Part shown: positions 41,241-54,492 of the stretch, one piece after another
How the letters are laid out: every line of letters begins with the position of its first letter
How positions within the stretch are numbered: position 1 is the first letter of the stretch
Assembly: GCF_964340395.1 (NCBI RefSeq)
Contig: NC_135563.1
Span: 14,035,651 to 14,099,650, forward strand
Direction of reading: 5' to 3'
DNA: 64,000 nt
Origin: Glandiceps talaboti
Lineage: Eukaryota; Hemichordata; Enteropneusta; Spengelidae
Translations under genes and position numbers: made by a program
The notes under the pieces: model-generated
What the model was told of the DNA's origin: nothing
The model's database searches: none
The model's input: only the letters and a program-made list of their open reading frames with translations

Positions 41241-41614
41241 CAGGAGATGACACACAACAATAAAATAAAACAAGGACAATATTTACATATTACATATAAT
41301 AATTTAATTACCGTATATTAATGGCTTACATTTTAAAATCAAGTACAAAGATTAAGTTCTGTACTTTATCAAAGTTATCAAATGGTAAAATAGTTCAACT
41401 GTTTGTTTGTTAGCTTTTTTCCCCTTTTTATACAAATTAACATTTGTTTAAATGGGTGGATGTGTCACCACATGAAATTGTAAAACAATTATATCAATGC
41501 TAACAAAAATCTTATAAAAGGTAATTTTCTCCAAATTTTATGTTTGAATGGCCCATCTCAAGGTATGTCTACCTTGCAGTTTCATCTTGCCGATACAGAA
41601 TTATCATGTGAACC

Positions 41615-41955
41615 TTTGTATTGGAAACACTGACCTCTGACTCATGTTTTGGAAACATTGACCTCTGACCTCTGTATTGGAAACACTGACCTCTGTGAAC
41701 TCTAACTCATGTATTTGGAAACATTGACCTCTGACCTCTGTATTGGAAACACTGACCTTTGTGAACACTGACCTATGTACTGGAAAAAATGACCTCTGTG
41801 CACTCTGACCTCCATATTGAAAAAAAAGACCTCTGTGTACTCTGACCTCCATATTGAAAAAAAAGACTTGTGTACTCTGACCTCTGTATTGGAAACATTG
41901 ACCTCTTTGAACTCTGACCTCTGTATTGGAAACATTGACCTCTTTGAACTCTGAC
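41615..41955. repeat. Degenerate minisatellite (ACCTCTGTATTGGAAACA family)
   Basis: Permutations of TGACCTCTGTATTGGAAACA and TGAACTCTGACC recur with an irregular period of about 28-45 bp. The open frames across it on the minus strand are produced by the repeat. Confidence 0.85.
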
Positions 41956-44900
41956 CTATGATTTTGTTAACCCTTTCCTGAATTGTACATTTTTACCATT
42001 AAACTGATATTGATAGATTTGTGCTATTACAACCCATTTTCATTGTTCACATTATCCAACAAACTCTTCACAAAAAAACTATCTGTTTCCTAAGGTTTTT
42101 TACTCCACTTAACTTGATTCAACTACAACAGAATGAAGTCAAAGTAGAAATGGCATGAAAATGGCAAACTTTTACTATAACCTTCCAGTTATAGTCCCTG
42201 GCGGACCAATTTTGGAAGTGAAGACTACAAGGTACAAGGTATTATAACAAGACTTTTAGCAATATGAGATGAATCAGCAAGAGGCTAGGGGACATCTGCT
42301 TAATCTTTTATATTATTCTATACATGGCATATTATTTAGGAACCCCTAACTAAAGAACTGACAAGAATACATGTTAAATAATATAATATTTACCAAACTT
42401 TAAACTCAAATTATGGAATCTCTGCATCTACTGTGTTTAAGGAAGTTGTCAAGTCAGCATATGACATATATGAACAAAAGCAGTTTCCCTTATGTGTATT
42501 CTTGCACAATGTCTTTGTTACTTTTGTTGTAAAATTGTGGGTTATTTTTTTCACTGTTGTACACTGTCTATAGTGAAGCCAAATCTCAAATTCACAATAA
42601 CAATAACAACACCAAACAAGCAAAAAATGAACAAATTCCCCTTTCTGTTATGAGTGAATTGTTCTACTGATGTACAACATCACAACTGCCTTGCATTTAA
42701 ACAGATGCCTTATAATTTTTATGAAATCAAAGAAACTTGTCAGATTTGAAAACCCTTCCTTAGACATTGCAGTCAAATCAATAAACCAGGATTGTTGACG
42801 ACTTGAAGATGCAATTCTCTCTTCAGAATTGGCTGTTGACAACACTAACAATTACCTCAATAATGCAAACCTTGTAGAACAGTAGGATTGGATAACAAAT
42901 CATTATGGTACACAAAATGTAGAATTTTGAAGACATGGTGCACAGTTTCCTGTTCAGTAGCAGTAGCAGACATACAATGAGATGGACTTAACCAAATAAA
43001 AGTTGAGAGAAATTATATGTTTTCTGTTTGTCAAGAAAACAAGAATTACTCATCTCTAATACATTGTTCTATGTGTCTTTCACAGTCTCTACTCAAAGTA
43101 CAAGACAGGAAAACATTATCTCTGTGAAATCATCTCTTGTTGTTCAGTGGTAAACACAGATTCAATAAAAAAGATTCAAAAACACTTTTTTTTATCCTTT
43201 GTCCATAGGAAGTCAATATTTCATAAGTCAAGCAATGGTCCAGGAGGATTTTTTTTTCAAAATAGTGTTGATATAGCAACTTTATCAATTGGGCTAGATC
43301 TAGTTCAAAATGGATTTGACGTTGCCATGTCATCAAATATGGAGGATAAAATATTTAGGATTTTTATCGTTAGAGGAAATCCAAGTCTCATCTTTTTTTT
43401 TCTCTGGTATTAAAAATCAGAAAACTTGATAACAAAGGCCTCAAAATGTACACACAGGATTCACTTGGTCCTTACAATTTTAAAATACACAATGTAAGTA
43501 AACAGACACATATTCTTAGATTATTAGTGATGTACTCTTCTGATTTTAGTTTCCGAAGTATCAAGTCACATGCTGCCCCAAAACTGTTGCAAATTGTGCG
43601 TATTGCAAACCTAGGTAACAAATGGTCGGGTTCAAACAAGGCCCTGAAATGGATTTATAGGAAAATAAAACCACCTGTTATTTGTATTATCAAAAAGTTT
43701 GAAAAAATCTGGGTAATAACAACAAGAGAGGTAGAAAATGGGCAAACTCTTTGAGTATATATTCCTTAGGCGTAAAGTTCTCATACTGCATATTTATAGT
43801 ATTTCAATGGATCTTTATCATTTTTCTCACTTTTTTTGTATTTTTTCTCTCCAAAATTTAAATGCAAAGAGATCATGGGGACAATGTGGTTGGAATTACA
43901 CCCACCATTGTTTGCATAAAAGATATAAAAGGGTTCAAAGTACTGCATGTATGCACATCTCTTGTTTTTGATGGAAGCTATAAAATCAAATATATCATGG
44001 TATCAAAGGGACGTTGAAAAAAGACAATTTTTTTCTTAATCAATTGCAAAAGTTCATCATCTTTAAATTCATTTCAGTCAGAGGTATCAAAAAGTGAAAT
44101 CTTGTTTTATAATTATTAATGACAATAGAATAACATCGAAAAAGCTCACCAAACACCAAAAAGTTTGAACATTTTACGACTTATAAATACAAACTCCATC
44201 TTGTGTTTCACATCAAAGTAAAAAAAAAAAAATTTAAACTCTGTAACAAGCCATTCAGGTTTCTCACATAATGACATTATTTCTTGATTCTTGAGGAAAA
44301 AAAGAATGACTTTCAGAAATAATCATTTCAAAATGCAACTGGGTAAGAAACTGAGTCTTGTTCACAACCAGATCTGACCACCTTACAAAGTTGGTGTTGT
44401 CGAAAGTCCGTTCTGCTGAAACACAGCTTCCTTTGTTTGTACTTTAAAAGTCTTGAATAAAAAGAATCAAGTTTCTCTACAAAATAGAAAGGCTAAAAAT
44501 TTGGACATTACAATTCAATTGCAGAGACAGAACACTTGTTTTCAAAATTACAAAAATTGGAATTTAAAAAAAATTACATCACACACAAAAAGAAGACCAT
44601 CATTTTGACATTGTACACTTGACCCATGATAGTAATGAAATATATATAAAATAATGACAGAGAGTGTGAACACATGTAACCACCATCAGTCTTCTGCTAA
44701 CAAGCACCAAACAGAGCAATGCAGCATACAGGTAGTTTAAATCAGAAACCATCAATCGTAGAAATTTCAATAAATTCAGATTCAAATTCAGAACAAGTAC
44801 TTCAGAAAACAGCCAGACCAATAAGATAAATTGATGCATGGATCAGTTGCTGTGGGTTTTTTTTTTTGTTTTTTTTTCAAATGGACTGAAGTTTTTTTTT

Positions 44901-46740
44901 AATGCCTGCATAGTTTATACCCTGTTGAAGAGTTTTATCCTAAAAAGTTAAAACTAAAATACTTCAGTTGTCGAACTGCAACATCGCTGGGTTTTATTTA
45001 GTATGTTTTCACAAGCTGTTTGCCATGCTTGACATTTCTTAGGTTTTCAATACATTCTTTTTTAAACAGGCAAATGCAGCCATACAGATGGTGACTGGAA
45101 CTCAGCACCAATGACTTGTTATTCGACCATGCAACATAACAATGGTTTGGTCTGGCTGGGATAACAATTGAATTTATAAAAAATTGCCCTTCTGAAATGA
45201 AGTTGTCAGAATATCAATAGTACATCTGCCCCTCAGACAATGTGATACAATGTATATACACCGTCTTTAAGGAGTACAAGCACCAAACCTGGCACTGTAC
45301 AGGTCCATTCAAAGATATATTTATATATATATATATCTATGGTCAATACAACTGCTCCCGCTGGCAGTCAAATCAACTCGGTCATTTGAACTATTCTGTG
45401 CAATACATGTGATTGCAAAATTCCCTTCCATAGACTCATCTGGATTTCCCTTGACAGTCAGCTTACTTTTCTTATTACCATGGAGACAGAGTGAACTGTG
45501 TCCAAAGAAATTGGTATTGCTAAATATTGCGCAATGCTAAAGCAGTTACAATATACAATTTCAAACAAATAAACAAAAAAAAGTTTATGGGGCGCAACCT
45601 CCAAAGTAACATAGAAGTTTTAGTTTACATGTACTCATTAAAATATTGCACTATTGAATATGAAACGTTTCAATTTGGTCAAATGTAATTTCAGGTAAAA
45701 ACATATTTCCACAAACAATATATAAAAAAATTACAATGATGACATAGTCATGACAGGACTGTAAACAGCAGCTTATTGCCATGACAACATTTATTATGAC
45801 AATATGCATTACAATAGGTTTGACAAAGATTAATTTTCAGTAATGCCCATTTTCATGAAATTTTGAGTTTACATCTTGGTAAAACTACGTTCACTGTAAG
45901 AAGAATTAAAAAAAAAATTAATTTGACAACCTTCGAAGATAACAATACCTTTTGAGGTTTGAAAAATGCTCGTGTTGCTATGGTAACATAGACAATCAAC
46001 TACTCCAATAGATGCCAATACCCTTGTGAAAGACTTCTGAACTTTCTTTTGGTCTGTTATTCCCTCATATAGAATATGCAAGACTCTAAAAAAAAAAAAA
46101 AAGAGGGCATGCAAACAACCTTGTTTTAAAAAAACTCATGGCTCAAGTTTTCTATTAATCTGCCATTTGTTGGGAGAAAAAAATTCTATCAAATATTCAC
46201 AGAACCAGAACTACTTAGAAGTTACTCAATTAGGTGGGCTCTTGTAATATGACGGTAAAAACTGTTTTTCAACTGCCTAAGGAAAACCATTGTTGCTATG
46301 ACAACAAATCGAGTGAAATAACAAGCTCAAAAAGGTAGATAATTACAAGACAGGCACAAGTTGCCAGTGATAGCAAAACAGTTATTGGAGGTTGCAGCCG
46401 AAAATATATAAACTGAAACCATGGCAATATTTAAATTAGATATCATATAATAGCCATCATAACGACCTTCTGTGCAAGGAAAGTAAGATTTTCAGCAAGC
46501 TAAAAAATATACTTAAGAAACTTAATTAACAGCTGTTTTCTTTCTGTTGATCCTTTCCTCTCAAATCGCAATTTTGATGTGAATTTTTCACATTTTCTAT
46601 CTTAGTGAACACTCGGCATCTATCCACTTTCTCTATACCTTCCACCATCAATGAAAACCATCATCATCATGAATGCTTTTTTCCATCTCGCCATAGCTTC
46701 TATACTAACTGAATTGCTTTTCAATGGTGTTTTGACATAT

Positions 46741-47367
46741 TCATTCTCCAGACAACTCGCTTGCAGCTACCGCTTCGGCTAAAGCTTTCTTTGGTGGCTT
46801 GCCTCGTGGTCTTTTAACAACTGGTTGTGCTGTCGTTTCTCTTTCGGGTTCAGACGGAGTCTTCCTCTTTCTCCCCTTTGCTGTTCGTTTGTCCCCGGCC
46901 GGCTCGATCGTTGCTGTGGTGATTTTGCGAGGCCGGCCGCGGCCTCTACCTTTCTTTCCTGCAGTCTTCTTTACTTTAGCCTTTGTGTGTTGTTGATCAC
47001 TCGTTCCTGTCGATTCTGATTTCCGCGGTCTTCCCCTTGGACGCTTCGGTGCATTCACATCTTTCGGTGGGTATTTACGTGGTCTACCCCTTGGTCGTTT
47101 AGGGCCTGTGTTTTCTGCTTTAGGTATATTCTTCCGCGGTCTACCTTTTGGTCGCTTTGCACCTTCTATCAACTGTGGTTTGCGTTTTCCAGATCCCGGT
47201 TTCCTGCCACGTTTTTTGGGTATTCGGGGTTCCACCGGCGATACGTCCACTTCCTCTGCTTCTGATGCCGGGTCACTGCAAGGTGGTGCCACTGATTTAA
47301 TGGGAACAGAGGCGGTTGATGGTGATGATTCTTCTGAGAGTGGCTCCTTACTGGTAGTAGTACTCAT
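46741..47367 (-). CDS. HMGA-like protein with six AT-hooks, single coding exon
   Basis: This is a 208-residue basic, low-complexity protein. AT-hooks bind the minor groove of AT-rich DNA. Six hook cores are visible: KKRGRKP (51-57), KRPKGRPRK (71-79), KRPRGRPRK (90-98 and 108-116), KGRGRGRPRK (139-148) and KRPRGKPPK (185-193). Three of these are close to perfect, evenly spaced copies. The first ~48 residues are Ser/Thr-rich and acidic, with an SP site (SPVEP). Vertebrate HMGA1/2 have three hooks and an acidic tail; here the tail is only ELSGE. An architectural chromatin protein is likely, but orthology to HMGA is unproven. The start ATG at 47367 is the first in frame and lies at the divergent promoter shared with the kinase gene. 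Confidence 0.85.
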   Translation of the reverse strand: MSTTTSKEPLSEESSPSTASVPIKSVAPPCSDPASEAEEVDVSPVEPRIPKKRGRKPGSGKRKPQLIEGAKRPKGRPRKNIPKAENTGPKRPRGRPRKYPPKDVNAPKRPRGRPRKSESTGTSDQQHTKAKVKKTAGKKGRGRGRPRKITTATIEPAGDKRTAKGRKRKTPSEPERETTAQPVVKRPRGKPPKKALAEAVAASELSGE

Positions 47368-47904
47368 GATGAAAACAGCACGTTATAAACCGGTAAATGT
47401 TACACGTAACCACAGCTATGTTGATGGATGGAATAGCTGTTGCGTCTTCAGCTCTGGCAAATATCCTGCACAAATCTATATATTTCGAGTCCAGACTGGC
47501 TGGAAATGCGTTGAATACGAAGAGCAAGACAGATGAGCCTTACACACAAAGCACTGTAACGGCAACAATACCGTAGTCGCTAGCTCGTCGTGACCCTTCA
47601 AGGTTGTTTTCCAGGGCCCATAGAATATACTACTTTATCATCGGTGAGACTTTGTTTACTTTTTGTCACGCACACATAGAGGGTGTCAACGTATTACTCC
47701 AAGAAGCTCGACATGGCGTTTTCACAGAGATATGTCAGCTAATTATACGTGGTGAGTAGTTAATGCGTAATACTATACAGACTTTATTTGAGTCATGAAG
47801 AAGGAATCAAATACTTGTTTTTCGGGGATGAGAATGGACACTCCCTCTAAATAATGGCTTTCTTCCTTGACACGGTCATGCGCATTGTACGTGCTCTCTT
47901 TACT
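47368..47904. promoter_or_regulatory. Divergent promoter of the HMGA-like and P-loop kinase genes
   Basis: Only 537 bp separate the two outward-facing start codons. The interval has more CpG than the surrounding AT-rich DNA. No TATA box is obvious at a fixed distance from either start. Assignment rests on gene orientation. Confidence 0.5.
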
Positions 47905-50900
47905 ATGGCGGACGTAGTGATATTCTACGGTCCTCCGTTTGCAGTAAGTATTCATTGTGGAGGTCAGATTAACGATTTTAAGTAATATAATGGAGCCTTA
48001 TAGACCCTCAACTTTGTACAATGGAGTCATAGAAAAAAGAAAACAATTAACATATGAGATCACTTTATCACAGACTGCGACGTGTGTCCGGATGTGAACT
48101 CATCATTCGGATCATAATACCGGGACAATCAAATGTGGGTCACACACTCAGCTGTTTTCAGCTAACTGGTATCGTGTATGTCCTTCCATGTACGTAATAC
48201 ATCCATGGTCCCACCTAGCTCATCCCTGATAGACCAAAACGACCTATGGGCAAGTTTTTTTTGTCGTATTCCTATGTATTCGGAAAAAAAACTTCAATAG
48301 AATCTAAGTTATCATGCTATTCAATAGAAACGTGTTGATGTATCGTTTTTTTCTCCTAATTGTTTGTCTTTTTTTTTCATTTTTTACAACGGTGCAACAT
48401 GATTGAATTCTAGTTCTACTACTAACAGAGAAACAGTTAAATGAATTACTTATTATATGACAAATGATAAAGTTTCATGTGAAAAGAACTTTATATGTGG
48501 GATACCAGTATTTGTTATACCCCAGTACTAACGAGCACTAGTATGATAATAACAACAGCCTGCATATTTTTAATTTTTTTATTATTTTTTGTTGGGGGGG
48601 GGGGGGGGGGGGGTAGTATCTAAATATTTTGTTGTGGGTAGTATGTTACATTAATTGAGTTGCCATTACAGTGTAATCGTTACGATTTTCCACACATAAT
48701 ATATTTTAATCACTGTCCTTGTACCACTATGATAGAGGGACTGTGGTTACGTATGTTTACGTATGTAGGAACAAAAGAGAGATAGAAAGCAAAGTAGCTT
48801 TCTTCCCCCCCAAAAAAAACATGATAACAAAATTAACACATGCTGAAAATATAAAAACCATAAATTAGTATTTACATAACAGGTTTTATAATCATTTTGT
48901 TGACATAATTTACCCAATATTAAAATATGTAAATTCATTGACAAAGAAGTGAACCTTTGATACTATTTATTTTGGATCTTCCTATAGCTTTGTTTTTATG
49001 CCTGTTTTTTACACCTTTCTAATTTCTTTATACTGTCCCATCAAAAACCATATAAGGAGGTGTAATTTGCATATGTATTAGTATATCATTAATATGCAAA
49101 AGGTGTTTCCACCAATAGCAACTCACAATTTATATTCCATTGAAGCCAACTCAGTACAAACTTACTGTAAACCATATTGTATAGATGATAAAATGTAGCA
49201 ATGTTGGTAAGATTTTTGTAGCATCAGACAATAACATGTAAGGTATTCGTCCGGCCAGGCAACGTTTTGTTTCAGGTTTTGTGATTTGTGATTTACATTG
49301 TCAAACTCTTCTGGCCTCTTTACATTCTGTGCCCACTACAAACTGAAAGGGAGATCAAAATTCAATCAGTTCATTCACCAACAGCAAAATATCCAATTCA
49401 TTATTTTTAGAATGGAAAAAGAATTATTATTCAGCCCCCCCCCCCCCCCCCCCATGTTAGCAGCTTCTCTTTGTTGTAACAGCTGACCTCAGTATTGTGT
49501 GGCCATTGTTTCAAGATGTGTGATCTTCCTGACATTGTGCCTCATGGTAACATTATGGATATGAGTGGATAATTCTAATCTTACATGCTGTAGCATATAT
49601 ACTGAAAGTAACAAACTATTGCAAAAAAAATACTAAAACTGTTGTTAGAAATATGTTCATAGATGCAGTTACTACTTACATTTCAATAAAAAGTTTGGTA
49701 CTTTTTTTTTGACTGTTTTCTTTTTATACAGGGAAAAAGTGCATACTGTGAGGAAAATTACACAAAGCACAAACGAATATCTGCACAGGAAATATTTCAA
49801 AATGAGAGTTCTGCCTGTCTCCGTCAGATCATTCTACAGATTGTGAATTACCTCCGAGATGGGCATAAAGTTGTTATTGATGATGAGAATTGGTCAGATA
49901 TCACTAGAGCCTCCTACATCAATACAATAAAAACCAAGGTAATACATTGAATATGCCTTATTCCTTGTTATAGAGATAAAAGATTTCATGATTTGGCCAC
50001 TAGGTGTGCTGTTCATGAACACTTTTGGGGCCAGGAGTGAGGGCCAGAATAGTTGGGTATTGTAGTGTAGCGACAGCAGACACAAAGTTTCAATTCATTT
50101 TCTGTGTTGTGTTCTTACTGTAGCTGTTTTCTTAAGGACTACTAGTAATAACAACAAACTGTCTAACCAATAGTAATTGTCTTTTTAATGACTCCCATCT
50201 GTTCTTTTACGTACATTTTGTCCATGGCTTCATGCATTGCCGGCAAATGATGAGTGGGCCATGACCAAATTTTAGCCCTGACATTGCAATACCTGGGGTA
50301 CCCTCTTGCAATCCTTACATACAAAATTGCCAAAACTTTGGTAGTCTTCTTTATCAATACAATACAATACAATACAATACAATACAATACAATACAATAC
50401 AATACAATACAATACAATACAATACAATACAATACAATACTCTGTTTTTGCTAAGGTCTTGGAACTCTGGTAACAGACAAGGGAAATCTCGTAAAATTTG
50501 CAAAACTTTCCATACCATGTACCATAATATTAGTAGGGAACCCTGGTAAAATGTCTGGGGAACCCGGGTAGATTTTACCTGCTTACCACCCTGAACAATA
50601 ACACTTACTATACAGTATAACACAACGCAACACAATGCAACGCAACAAAACACAATGCAAACCAAGGTAATGGCTTCAATTTGACAATAGTACTCATATT
50701 TACAGAATTATACTATGGTTATTCTGTCAAATCTAAAACTTGCCTGTTTTGAGTTGAGGTTCAACTCAAGTGACCTTTCACTAGACTAGCTGAAACTGAG
50801 TTCAGTCATAAGCTCTTTACTCAGCTGAAAATACTTAAATAAACCTCAGTTGATTAATTCTAATATTGTTTTGATGATGTCGATACATGCCTTTGATGGC

Positions 50901-53900
50901 ACTGCATTAAAAATCATATTCTGGCATTGTTAGCACAAATGATATAGTGTCTGTAGGGTATGCCATGAAGAGGGGCGCCCTCACACATCAGTCAACCTCT
51001 CCCAGAGAGAGGAGGCTGGTGAGGATGGAACATGATGTATCTTATAGTCTGCACAAAATGATGGCATAATTACATTCTTATTGTTATCTGAAAAGTGATG
51101 AAGACGTCAGAATGGCATTTAAGGTGTACTGTCACTCACTCTATGGCAATCCAGTTTGTTCTGGGTAAACATCTTTTACCATTATCCCATTCTTTATCCA
51201 GATTCCTTGGTGCACATTTCAATGTGTCAAGTTTCATCCCAGAGAAAAGTTACAAGTATACTGGGCCAGAGAATGGGCTTTGGCTGAACTATGTATGACA
51301 TCATCATCTGTCAACCAATCATTGACCAGTAAGATTGACATGTGTCAATCAGATGATAAGTTCAATAAATGGTTTTCTGAGCGTAAAGGTTCAATTAAGA
51401 CCCCTCAAGCCAGTGAAGGGTTTACAATAAAAGAAGTTGAAACTCATCTGATAGCTAAAACATATTACAAGGTAAGAAAATCATTTTACTAGAAATGAAT
51501 AAGAAAGATATTTTTACATAAATGTTCTGGAGTATTAAAAGACCCAGAAGTGCTAACATTTTGCCCTATTGTGATAAATTTACCTGTTGAAAAATATGCC
51601 AAATATTTTCACTGGAAACAGTCCAATTCCTGTTACGAGCTGAAACCTATCCTGTGTACTAGTCATTGATGGTACACTGGCTTGATATCCATGTGTAAAC
51701 AGTATGAATAAAAAGTGTAAACTTCTCAGGCTTCATTCAGCGCACCTTCAATAATTAAGACATAATGACTATGATATCTATCTCACCATCAATTGTCTTG
51801 AAGGAATGTGATCAAAACTCGTATCTTAGGTTGCCCTCAAGTTGTTAACTGATTGGCTGCTATCAACAACTCAATGCCCAATGGGGTGATGTGTTGTATT
51901 GACTTTCCGCTACCTGTAGGTCTTATCACAAACGTGTCCTTGCCACTGACAATATTTTGCTTTTGAAGACATGTCAACGTCTTTCTGTCGAGAAACCTTT
52001 ATCAACTTCTAAGTTAGATTCAGTGATGGAGGTAGTAGACATATTGCAAAACGCATTCGACATTGATAGTATAAAAGGAACTCTGTGATTGGTCAATTTG
52101 CATGCTGTTGGACAATGACAGGATGTAACGAATTGAGGGCCATTTAGGATCATAGACCCTCCACCAGTGGAGGCTCTATGCTAACATATATGAGTTTCAA
52201 TGATTTTCTTTCAAGGTAGTTGATGATGGAGAGATAGATATCGTAGTCAAAATGCCTTGATTTTTCAAGATGCATACAGCCTAGCTGGGCAATCATACAT
52301 ATATGGTTCAACAAGCACAACTTTATAAATTGATTGGAAAAAAGTCAGTATAAATTGATTGGAAAAAAATGTCATTATTATAGCCACTTGGGCCATTTGT
52401 GTTTTATCAATAATGGCTAATAACCATATCCACACTAAAACTGTGTTGTCATTGGCCAATACAAATATGAATAAATTATGCAAATAGAATGTAATCAGGA
52501 TCTTAGGTTATCAAAAGAGTGATTATAGTATAGGGTAAAATACGGTAGTGTGAAAAAAAATATATACTTCCTAAATGCACTGTCCACACAGTCAATCTAC
52601 TCAGAGCATCTATCACAACTGTTCCCTTGTTATTATCTTATAGCTTAACACATCTTAACACATCTTAACACATCCCTACAGTAAGCAATTTCTACATATT
52701 ATGGTGTTCAGTAAGGCCTAGAAAAAAAAGTTGTTTCATACCCGACCCCCACCTAGTTTTTCACTGCTGACCCTAAACCTTTTTTTTTCACATAATAAAA
52801 TCACGAAAATTGTGAAGTCTCACCAGAAATAGTGGACGCAGAAACTGACATCAACTAATATAAAAGACAGTAAAAAACTGATCTGCCTATCTGTAATGGC
52901 TGCATATATGATGGGAAGAAACCAATAACACAGAGACTATTTGGAAAACACATAACTACCTGACCTAGACACACACACCTGAAAAAAAATAAAATAAAAT
53001 AAAATAAAAAATCTACCTACACCACCTATTCTAAAATTGAATGTAATCGAAACCACACAATTTTTTTTATCTAAACTACCTTCCCATGTCTGTTTCAGTT
53101 TGAAATACCAGCACTGTTTGTCCAGTGGCAGAGTATTATCCAGTTTGGGGAGGGTAAAACAACCGTTGTGTCTGGAGTTAGTGAGACTCTTAATCTATGG
53201 TATAAAGTTAATCCATGTGGAAGAATAATCATCATCAATGACGGTAAACATGGTAAGTCATAGTGTAAAATAACAATTATATTATATCATGCTACTATGT
53301 GCCATTCTGATTGGATAATAACTGTGGTAATATCCCATTTACCATGGCTGGCAGTGGTAAAATGGGCCCCTAAACTAGCATATGAATAGTACATACAAGC
53401 TGAATGTGGAAACCAAAGGGGGGGTGGGGGTGGGGGTGGGGGTGGGGGGGTTGACTATTAGGAAAATATGGGGTTTAAAACAAATAAATAAATAAACAAT
53501 ATGTAATATATCAAACCCAGCTAGCCAGGGGACCGTGTAGAACGGCTCGAGTCCATATTTTGTGTTCATGCAGTGTGTGTGTGTGGGCGACATGAACGTA
53601 TCCACTCATCAAAATATGCTCGTTCCCTACGATCTATTACCGGCGATCTTTTTCTGTACGTGCGAATTCGGCTATTCAGGCATATAAATAACCACAGAAT
53701 CACATTTAGAAGAAATAGACACATATTTTGATATAATAATAGCAATAACCCCCGCGAAGGCGGGTATACACTCGAATTTGGTACAATTCGCTCCATATAG
53801 CACGAGCCGAATGTCGCGAATTGTACCAAAATCTCGTGTATACCCACCTTCGGCGGGGGTTATTGCTTAATTATGTCAATTTTTAGTGATATTAGTGTCA

Positions 53901-54427
53901 TTGTGGTATAGATATAGATGTTATCCTGAAAATATAGATAGACAAAATAATCACCTTTATTATACAGACAAAGCAAATTAGTCACTTAGACTCATCAAAT
54001 ACTGCTAGATTTACTGTGAACATACTCCACTGCACTATAGCTGTAAATGGAACATTATAGGGAGAAAGAGGATTACTAACTAGAATTGTGGCCTATAGTA
54101 GACAGATTTAATAACAAATGTAAAAATGTGTCTAGTCACAAAAAAAAAACGTTGCACGGTCTAGACATAGACTGAACCATTCTACTATGTTGGCATGGCA
54201 ATAGTATTAATGACAGCAATATTCACAATGATAGCTTTTAGTTTGTTTTCTAGCTTGTCAAAGGTGATCTCATGCCAAAGTGATATTATATCTGAGTTGC
54301 GTTTGGTGTAAGTTGTAATTTTTGTTGATTGGGGTCTGGTTTTAGTAGCACAACTCAACTGAGAGGATCAATAGTACTTCAGTCATCGGGAAGTGTCTAT
54401 GTATGTATGTATGTATGTATGTATGTA

Positions 54428-54492
<65 letters not shown>

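Larger units (their letters stand above)
30803..46740. other. ~16-kb gene-poor, AT-rich region
   Basis: The first few hundred bases hold the presumed MUS81-like promoter. Beyond about 31.4 kb I see no exon on either strand: frames are short, interrupted and low-complexity, and T- and A-runs abound. It holds simple repeats (31708-31750, 33431-33543, 37225-37258), a fold-back at 39130-39490, a 43-bp minisatellite and a second degenerate minisatellite. The part nearest 46740 may be a long 3' UTR of the HMGA-like gene. Confidence 0.55.

Noticed and set aside
41052-41935. Minus-strand frames with repeated SVFPIQRSE- or NKHQYFMYF-like peptides
   Set aside because: They are read-outs of degenerate minisatellites, with period and decay matching the DNA repeat rather than a protein repeat under selection.
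43147-43971. Three overlapping plus-strand frames (77-102 codons)
   Set aside because: No family resemblance, AT-driven composition, and no plausible splice continuation.
46799-47536. Plus-strand frames opposite the HMGA-like gene
   Set aside because: Antisense shadows of the AT-hook coding exon, with composition dictated by the complementary Arg/Pro/Lys codons.
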